Assembly (NCBI GenBank): GCA_903953615.1
Contig: CAJBKH010000044.1
Location: 1 to 8,286, forward strand
DNA: 8,286 nt
Source of the DNA: an uncultured Bacteroidota bacterium
Lineage (GTDB): Bacteria; Bacteroidota; Bacteroidia; NS11-12g; UBA955
Direction of reading: 5' to 3'
This document shows, in pieces, positions 1-4,961 of the stretch. The position numbers and the translations under genes are program-made. Every line of letters starts with the position of its first letter. Position 1 is the stretch's first letter. Below the pieces are notes generated by a model. That model was not told the DNA's origin. It searched no databases and saw only the letters and a program-made list of their open reading frames with translations.

Positions 1-692
1 AGTTGTCTTAATTGCGTACCGTAGCTAATTTGTATTAAACTAAAAACAATCAAGAATACATAAAATAATTTATACTTCAAGAGGGCTTCTTGCGATTGAT
101 TACCGTTGGCTTCGAACACACTGATCATGAAAAATGCCAAGGCCGCATAGGCCAATAAATAATGAATAGTAACGATGATTGGAAACAGATTTGTTGCAAC
201 CACGATACTGCCCAGCCAACCATTGAATAACATCAGTATAAAGCCAACAATACCAGTCCAAAATTTGATTTTATTACTACGAAAGCGTGCTTTAAAAAGG
301 GTAATGAAAAAACCTAAAGAGAATAAGCCTGATAGTACACCGATGAGCCTATTAATGTATTCAGTCCAAGCCTTACGGGTGTTAAACTCTTCAGGCATAT
401 AAAGTACAGGATCGCTTAAAAGCATGTCGGCTTCTTTATTAAAACCTAATTTTCGCATTAAGCCAGCAAATTTCAATGTCTTCTTAACCCGTTTTTCTAC
501 ATAAGCATCGCGGTAATTAGTTGGTAGTTGATTGATGTTGGTAGGTGGTGTGTAGCCATCAAAACACTTTGGCCAATCCGGACAACCCATACCACTACCA
601 GTACTGCGCACAACACCACCGGCGATTAGTAATAAAAAAACCGAAGAGATGGTCAATAGGCCAAATCTTCGGTTTAAATTTTTAAAGTTCAT
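1..692 (-). CDS. ctaA: Heme A synthase, COX15/CtaA family (partial, C-terminal part beyond left edge)
   Basis: This integral membrane enzyme oxidises the C8 methyl of heme O to the formyl group of heme A, the cofactor of the aa3 oxidase encoded just upstream. The ATG is at 692-690; 230 codons are readable with no stop, so the gene runs off the window (COX15 proteins are usually around 340 aa). Residues 10-30 form the first membrane helix and lead into VVRSTGSGMGCPDWPKC, with the conserved cysteine pair C37 and C43. Further helices lie at about 113-133, 144-166, 172-193 and 207-223. H177 in the TIHYLLA helix matches a conserved heme-ligand histidine, and the read ends in the family motif GTQLR (225-229). 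At the first ligand position of the N-terminal half the sequence is EYINRL, with Asn114 where CtaA of Bacillus has His. The gene starts 50 bases after the coxA stop on the same strand, so co-transcription is likely. The two C-terminal ligand histidines cannot be checked. Family assignment is firm. Confidence 0.93.
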   Translation of the reverse strand, partial: MNFKNLNRRFGLLTISSVFLLLIAGGVVRSTGSGMGCPDWPKCFDGYTPPTNINQLPTNYRDAYVEKRVKKTLKFAGLMRKLGFNKEADMLLSDPVLYMPEEFNTRKAWTEYINRLIGVLSGLFSLGFFITLFKARFRSNKIKFWTGIVGFILMLFNGWLGSIVVATNLFPIIVTIHYLLAYAALAFFMISVFEANGNQSQEALLKYKLFYVFLIVFSLIQISYGTQLRQ

Positions 693-742
693 TATAATTT
701 TAGTTTAATGGCACTGTTTCATCAACAGAACCTTTACTAAAT

Positions 743-2650
743 TTATGCTTTTCTCAACATAAATAAATGTGCGAAAGAAGAGAAGAATACTTTAGAAGCA
801 CTTTCTTTATTATCTGTCGCATAGGTTTTTTGAACCTCAGCTGGTCCTTCATAGTGAACGGGTTCACCATTGCCAACTTCGTGCTGAGGGAAATAATCTA
901 ATTCTCTATCAGGGCGGCTATACTCATGAGGGCCTCTGTAAACAGTAGGGATAGCACCAGGCCAGTTACCGTGTAAATGTTTCACTGGTGTACTCCATTC
1001 GATGGTGTTTGATTCCCATGGATTTTCAGTAGCAGGCTTGCCTTTGAATATGCTTCTGAAGAAATTGTATAAGAATAAGATTTGAGCAGCACCACCAAGC
1101 ATAGCAGCTACTGTAATGAATATATTAACGTTCATCCAAATACCAAATTCAGGTATTAAAGAGAATTGGTAGTAACGACGGGGAACACCTGCTAATCCCA
1201 TAAAGTGCATTGGGAAGAATACCATGTAGGCAGAAGCAAACGTTAACCAGAAGTGAAGACTACCTAAAGTATTGTTCATCATTCTGCCAAACATTTTCGG
1301 GAACCAATGGTAAATACCACTGAACATACCAAAGATAGCAGCACTACCCATTACCAAGTGGAAGTGGGCAACTACGAAATAACTATCGTGCAATTGCACG
1401 TCAAGGGCAGCATTACCTAAGTATATACCTGTTAAACCACCAGAGATGAAAAATGAAACCAAGCCAATTGCAAATAACATGGCAGGCGTGAATCTGATAT
1501 TACCTTTCCATAAGGTTGCTAAATAGTTGAACGTTTTAACGGCCGAAGGCACCGCAATGATAAGGGTTACATACATGAACACCGTTCCTAAGAAAGGATT
1601 CATACCTGTAATGAACATATGGTGACCCCAAACAATGAATGATAAAACAGCAATACTTAACAATGAAATAACCATTGCACTGTAACCAAAGATAGGTTTA
1701 CGAGCGTTCGTAGCAATTACTTCAGAAGTAATACCCAAAGCAGGTAATAAAATGATGTATACCTCAGGGTGACCAAGGAACCAAAATAAGTGTTGGTACA
1801 TAATTGGGCTACCACCACTGTTGGTTAAAGCGCCAATACCATTTAAGTAGATATCACTTAAGTAGAAACTTGTTCCAAAGCTTCTGTCGAAAATCAAGAA
1901 TAAACCAGCACCTAATAACACTGGGAATGAAAGCAAACCTAAGCAAGCAGTTAATAAGAAAGCCCAAATAGTTAAAGGCAATCTGTTCATTGACATACCT
2001 TTGGTACGCATGTTTAATACGGTTACGATATAGTTAATACCACCTAATAATGCAGATACAATAAACAAGATGATGGCCACTAGCCACAAGGTTGTACCTA
2101 AACCAGAACCTGGCATTGCTTTTTGTAGCGCACTTAAAGGAGGATAAACTGTCCAACCTGAAGAGGCAGGGCCAGTTTCAACTGCAAATGAAGATAATAA
2201 CACAACAGAAGATAAGAAGAAAAACCAATATGAAAGCATGTTCATAAATGGAGAAGCCATATCTCTTGCACCTACTTGCAAAGGAATTAATAAGTTACTA
2301 AAGGTACCACTCAAACCAGCAGTCAATACATAGAATACCATGATAGTACCGTGTATTGTCACTAAGGCCATGTAGTAGTTAGGATCGATTTTACCGTCTT
2401 TTGCCCATCTACCTAATAAGGTTTCAAGAAATCCAAAAGATTCATCAGGCCAAGCCAACTGAATTCTAAATAATAATGACATTAACATACCCAAACAACC
2501 CATAATAATACCGGTGATTAGGAATTGTTTAGAAATCATTTTATGATCAGTACTAAAAACGTACTTGAAAATAAAAGAAGGCTCATGATGCTCATGGTGA
2601 GCATGCTCATCATGGTGTGTGTGTGTGGCGGTTAACGTTTCTGTACTCAT
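743..2650 (-). CDS. coxA: Cytochrome c oxidase subunit I, aa3 type (heme-copper oxidase family A)
   Basis: Catalytic subunit of the terminal oxidase: it reduces O2 to water at a heme a3-CuB centre in the cytoplasmic membrane and pumps protons. The 635-aa protein has about twelve membrane helices. Visible ligands are heme a H100 (HGTIMVF) and H431, heme a3 H429 (VAHFHLVMG), CuB H294, H343 and H344 (WGHHMF), and the cross-linked tyrosine Y298 in HPEVY. Proton-channel residues fit family A1: D130 and N137 at the D-channel entrance, E296 in HPEVY, and K372 of the K channel (AVKTFNYL). R490-R491 in GVPRRY contact heme propionates. Residues 10-22 are histidine-rich (eight His), which I recall from other Bacteroidota CoxA proteins. 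The soluble C-terminal tail (about 537-635) is longer than in the mitochondrial protein. The gene lies 55 bases after coxB and 50 bases before ctaA, as expected for an operon. I see no separate TAnnTTTG element in front of it. Confidence 0.98.
   Translation of the reverse strand: MSTETLTATHTHHDEHAHHEHHEPSFIFKYVFSTDHKMISKQFLITGIIMGCLGMLMSLLFRIQLAWPDESFGFLETLLGRWAKDGKIDPNYYMALVTIHGTIMVFYVLTAGLSGTFSNLLIPLQVGARDMASPFMNMLSYWFFFLSSVVLLSSFAVETGPASSGWTVYPPLSALQKAMPGSGLGTTLWLVAIILFIVSALLGGINYIVTVLNMRTKGMSMNRLPLTIWAFLLTACLGLLSFPVLLGAGLFLIFDRSFGTSFYLSDIYLNGIGALTNSGGSPIMYQHLFWFLGHPEVYIILLPALGITSEVIATNARKPIFGYSAMVISLLSIAVLSFIVWGHHMFITGMNPFLGTVFMYVTLIIAVPSAVKTFNYLATLWKGNIRFTPAMLFAIGLVSFFISGGLTGIYLGNAALDVQLHDSYFVVAHFHLVMGSAAIFGMFSGIYHWFPKMFGRMMNNTLGSLHFWLTFASAYMVFFPMHFMGLAGVPRRYYQFSLIPEFGIWMNVNIFITVAAMLGGAAQILFLYNFFRSIFKGKPATENPWESNTIEWSTPVKHLHGNWPGAIPTVYRGPHEYSRPDRELDYFPQHEVGNGEPVHYEGPAEVQKTYATDNKESASKVFFSSFAHLFMLRKA
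2615..2626. repeat. (GT)6 dinucleotide repeat in the coxA N-terminus
   Basis: Six perfect GT units, reading ACACACACACAC on the coding strand, make up codons 9-12 of coxA (Thr-His-Thr-His) inside the His-rich head. The tract is short; it could slip occasionally, which would shift the frame right after the start, but nothing here shows that it does. Confidence 0.7.
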
Positions 2651-2705
2651 TGTAATGGATATATACTGTTCGTTATTATTTTAACAATTAATGATAGGTT
2701 TTGAT

Positions 2706-4241
2706 TTATTTTAAAGCAAGTTTTTTCGCTGTTGTATCCTTAGTGCTTGTAGCTGAATCTGGTAGAATTTCTACAGCAGGTACAGCAACAGGTGTTGGCA
2801 TCGCTTTGAAAGCCATTTGTTGTGTTTTTAACCAAGCATCTACTTCCTCTTGTGTTTCTATTACTACTTTCATTTTCATGTTGTAGTGCGAGGTTCCACA
2901 GATTTTATTGCAATACAAATAGTAATCAAATGTTTCACCATTCTCAGCTTTCGCTTCTTTGGTGGTTTTAGTAGGAATGAAAGTGAATTTAGTTGGCATA
3001 CCTGGTACAACGTTCATTTGAACTCTGAAATGAGGTAACCAAGCACTGTGAATAATGTCTCTTGATCTGAATTTGAAGGTTACCAATTTGTCTTTTACAA
3101 GGTGTAACTCTTGGGTGATAACATCATCTTCTTCAGCTTTAGTGAAGTAGGTAGCAAATACTTTAGGGTCTTTTTTAATGGCCTCAATACGTTCAATTTG
3201 CTTTGTCTTTCTGTTGATAGATGCTTCTAAATCATCCATGCGGTCGCCATTGTTTATTTCTTCCAACTCTTTTGTGATAGAAGACATGGCCTCATTGTCT
3301 TGCAAATCTTTCGCTGCTTGCAAATCTTTTTGCAATTGCTCAATTGTTTGCGGTAATGCTTTAACGGCAGCTTCCTCAGCTATGAGCGCGGCTATTAATT
3401 CTACTAACAATGAATCCACTTCTGCAGGGTTAGCTAAACCTAATTTATTTTTACCTGAAATGAATTTGTAATCAGCAACACCTAAAATGCCATCATCACC
3501 AGCGTATCTTGCATTCCAACCGAATTGGAAAGCAAAGATTTCAATATTGGTTGATTTGGTGCCATCAACATCGGCATACACAATTGAACGCCAAGTTTGG
3601 TGACCTCTCAAAACCAATAAAGTTAAAACAATTGCAGGAATCAATGTCCAGAAAACCTCTAAACGATTGTTATGGGCATAGTACAATGCTTTTTGACCGT
3701 CCTTTTTTGAATATCTGAATGAAAAGTAAAATAATAAAATTTGTGTAATAACAAACACAATGGTTGTTAGTATCAAAGTGATGCTAAACATACTGTCTAA
3801 CTGAACACCATGTTCGCTGGCGGAATCGCCTAACATAACATGTTTTCCGTGAACTGAATATTCCCAAGCGACAGCACTTAAGCCAACAATCATGAAAATT
3901 AACATTACCCATTTATTCACATTGTTAGAATTAATGGCTTGTTTGCCAGTTAATCTTGATGTTAATGCGCTGATGTCAAATGCGTTTGCGATAACCATGA
4001 TCAAAATAATTACGAAGAACAATAATGACCACTTTACTCTTGTGGCTACAGCATCATTGGCTGGTAATTCTTTTGGGGCTTCATACTGGTACTCATCGGT
4101 ACCAAACAGCGGTTTTTCAGCAGAATAATTTTCAATGTTTAGTTGATGAATATCTACAGATTTAGAAATAAGAGAAGCAGCAAAGAAGATAATTCCTGCC
4201 ACCAATGCTAGTTTGAAAATGTTTTTTGTTGTTGTGTTCAT
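2706..4241 (-). CDS. coxB: Cytochrome c oxidase subunit II with CuA site and a coiled-coil-like insertion
   Basis: Electron-entry subunit: its CuA centre outside the membrane accepts electrons from cytochrome c and passes them to heme a in CoxA. With the start chosen here the protein is 511 aa. Hydrophobic segments lie at about 8-22, 70-90, 111-127, 152-175 and 195-212; the last two are the usual subunit II hairpin and the earlier ones are extra, as I recall from other Bacteroidota. The cupredoxin domain begins around 232 (FAFQFGWNARY). CuA ligands are H398, C444, C448, H452 and M455; the motif reads CNKIC, with Lys446 where most families have Glu. Residues about 273-368 are a highly charged helical stretch rich in Glu, Lys, Leu and Ala, inserted between two conserved parts of the domain. 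The frame is open up to an ATG at 4361, but that 40-codon extension is AT-rich, spans a T10 run and a candidate terminator, and lies upstream of a good -7 element, so the ATG at 4241 (MNTTTKNIFKLALVAG) is preferred. Confidence 0.95.
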   Translation of the reverse strand: MNTTTKNIFKLALVAGIIFFAASLISKSVDIHQLNIENYSAEKPLFGTDEYQYEAPKELPANDAVATRVKWSLLFFVIILIMVIANAFDISALTSRLTGKQAINSNNVNKWVMLIFMIVGLSAVAWEYSVHGKHVMLGDSASEHGVQLDSMFSITLILTTIVFVITQILLFYFSFRYSKKDGQKALYYAHNNRLEVFWTLIPAIVLTLLVLRGHQTWRSIVYADVDGTKSTNIEIFAFQFGWNARYAGDDGILGVADYKFISGKNKLGLANPAEVDSLLVELIAALIAEEAAVKALPQTIEQLQKDLQAAKDLQDNEAMSSITKELEEINNGDRMDDLEASINRKTKQIERIEAIKKDPKVFATYFTKAEEDDVITQELHLVKDKLVTFKFRSRDIIHSAWLPHFRVQMNVVPGMPTKFTFIPTKTTKEAKAENGETFDYYLYCNKICGTSHYNMKMKVVIETQEEVDAWLKTQQMAFKAMPTPVAVPAVEILPDSATSTKDTTAKKLALK

Positions 4242-4282
4242 TCTTGGGTAAAAACTTGAAATGGTCTTTTTTAAGTTGTGCG

Positions 4283-4290
4283 CAAATTTA
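4283..4290 (-). promoter_or_regulatory. Candidate coxB promoter, Bacteroidota -7 element
   Basis: The minus strand reads TAAATTTG, a full match to the Bacteroidota consensus TAnnTTTG. Twenty bases upstream is TTTA (4314-4311), one base off the -33 consensus TTTG. Transcription would start near 4276, giving a leader of about 35 bases before the coxB ATG at 4241. AT-rich DNA produces such matches by chance, so this is moderate evidence. It does fit with the termination-like structure just upstream. Confidence 0.45.
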
Positions 4291-4311
4291 TTGTTATTTT
4301 TGATGAATTGT

Positions 4312-4349
4312 AAAAAAAAAATTACAAATTTTCCCCATTGTAGTAATTT
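4312..4349 (-). terminator. Candidate weak intrinsic terminator after the DUF4293 gene
   Basis: Read on the minus strand, AAATTAC (4349-4343) is complementary to GTAATTT (4325-4319), and nested TACAA (4342-4338) pairs with TTGTA (4327-4323) around a loop containing GGGG. A run of ten T (4321-4312) follows immediately. The stem is almost all A/T and the two pairings compete in part, so termination may be weak or partial. It lies 25 bases after the DUF4293 stop and upstream of the candidate coxB promoter, where a boundary between transcription units would make sense. Confidence 0.35.
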
Positions 4350-4373
4350 AGAACAATTCAATGTAAAAATGAA

Positions 4374-4859
4374 CTACCTTAAACGGTCGGCAGAGCCTAT
4401 TAAATCAATATCTCTTTTGATTCCACGACAGGCTAGAAAATTAAAAACAAGGGCCAAAAGGGGTAAAAATAAGCCCATGGTATAGTTTTGCTCTGGATTA
4501 CCACTTAAACCAATGGTGGCCTTGTAGATAGAAGAATATATCCCAAAAATTGAGAGCGCTATCAAGATGTAGTTCAGACGGGCAAATTTCAATTGTTGCT
4601 TTAAATTTTTAAACAAAAACAGAATAATAAAAGCGTAAATTCCCATTAAAGAAAATGAAACAATTCTCATAAAATCTGGAATGACTGCAGTAGAATCCGC
4701 ACTATATAAATAGGCGTCGGAAATTGCACCTATAGAAAACTGTTTGATGAGGTCGCTAGAACTGCCATTGCCATAGATCATTTCCATATTCGTAGCCAGC
4801 ATTAGAATTGAAAGTAATGGAATAGCGAATAAATACAAGCTTTGTAAACGTTGAATCAT
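4374..4859 (-). CDS. DUF4293 family membrane protein
   Basis: A 161-aa integral membrane protein of unknown function. It opens with MIQRLQSLYLF and closes with IKRDIDLIGSADRLR, both hallmarks, as I recall, of the Bacteroidota-specific DUF4293 family, and the length is normal for that family. Four hydrophobic helices are visible at about 6-24, 68-84, 94-113 and 126-144; the segment between the first two (25-66) is polar and Ser/Asp-rich. The start is secure because the family motif begins at this Met. A TATTTTTG element lies only four bases before the ATG, so the transcript may be leaderless or nearly so. The gene shares a strand with coxB but a hairpin and T-tract separate them, so a shared role with the oxidase cannot be inferred from position alone. 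No biochemical function is known to me. Confidence 0.88.
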   Translation of the reverse strand: MIQRLQSLYLFAIPLLSILMLATNMEMIYGNGSSSDLIKQFSIGAISDAYLYSADSTAVIPDFMRIVSFSLMGIYAFIILFLFKNLKQQLKFARLNYILIALSIFGIYSSIYKATIGLSGNPEQNYTMGLFLPLLALVFNFLACRGIKRDIDLIGSADRLR

Positions 4860-4863
4860 GTTG

Positions 4864-4871
4864 CAAAAATA
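4864..4871 (-). promoter_or_regulatory. Candidate promoter of the DUF4293 gene, -7 element next to the start codon
   Basis: The minus strand reads TATTTTTG, matching TAnnTTTG, with TTTA (4895-4892) twenty bases upstream as a one-mismatch -33 element. This is the same spacing and the same mismatch as at the coxB candidate. Only CAAC separates the element from the ATG at 4859, so transcription would begin at or within a few bases of the start codon. Confidence 0.45.
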
Positions 4872-4941
4872 AGGACTTCCTCAAATATTCATAAAAGATA
4901 TTTAGCCTTTAAAATTCAATTCAGGTTTTCATTTTCTTTCT

Positions 4942-4949
4942 TACCTTTG
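4942..4949 (+). promoter_or_regulatory. Candidate promoter of the mutase gene, -7 element
   Basis: TACCTTTG matches the TAnnTTTG consensus and lies 12 bases before the ATG at 4962. I find no TTTG at the usual 19-21 base spacing upstream; the region is T-rich. The expected start point near 4955 leaves about 7 bases of leader to the ATG at 4962, or about 22 bases to the in-frame ATG at 4977. An in-frame TGA at 4953-4955 blocks any further upstream extension of the protein. Confidence 0.45.
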
Positions 4950-4961
4950 TCGTGAAGTAAT

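Noticed and set aside
175..402. Plus-strand open frame of 75 codons near the left edge
   Set aside because: It is antisense to the ctaA reading frame, which is well supported by family motifs across the same positions.
714..728. Hairpin (CTGTT/AACAG) between coxA and ctaA
   Set aside because: The stem is five base pairs with no following T-run, so it does not qualify as a terminator; the genes are probably read through.
2581..2622. His-rich head of CoxA as a novel metal-binding module
   Set aside because: Histidine-rich N-termini are familiar in Bacteroidota CoxA proteins, so on its own this is not unusual.
3178..3471. Plus-strand open frame of 97 codons opposite coxB
   Set aside because: It lies wholly inside coxB on the other strand, in the charged insertion, and its Ser/Cys/Ala-rich product is what antisense reading of Glu/Lys/Ala codons yields. 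The same applies to other short open frames opposite coxB, coxA, ctaA, the mutase and the desaturase.
3720..4241. Extra N-terminal membrane segments of CoxB as a gene fusion
   Set aside because: Bacteroidota CoxB proteins that I recall carry similar extra helices before the standard hairpin, including a GTPASEHG-like segment (here GDSASEHG), so this looks like the normal clade architecture.
2706..4361. 551-residue coxB beginning at 4361
   Set aside because: The extra 40 residues are low-complexity, AT-rich and span a T10 run and a hairpin, with a -7 promoter element lying downstream of that ATG. The start at 4241 begins with a normal membrane-segment N-terminus.
4860..4961. Frameshift hiding the B12 and GTPase domains just upstream of the mutase
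   Set aside because: Only 102 bases separate the two divergent genes, far too few for the missing domains, and no trace of either domain can be read there in any frame.
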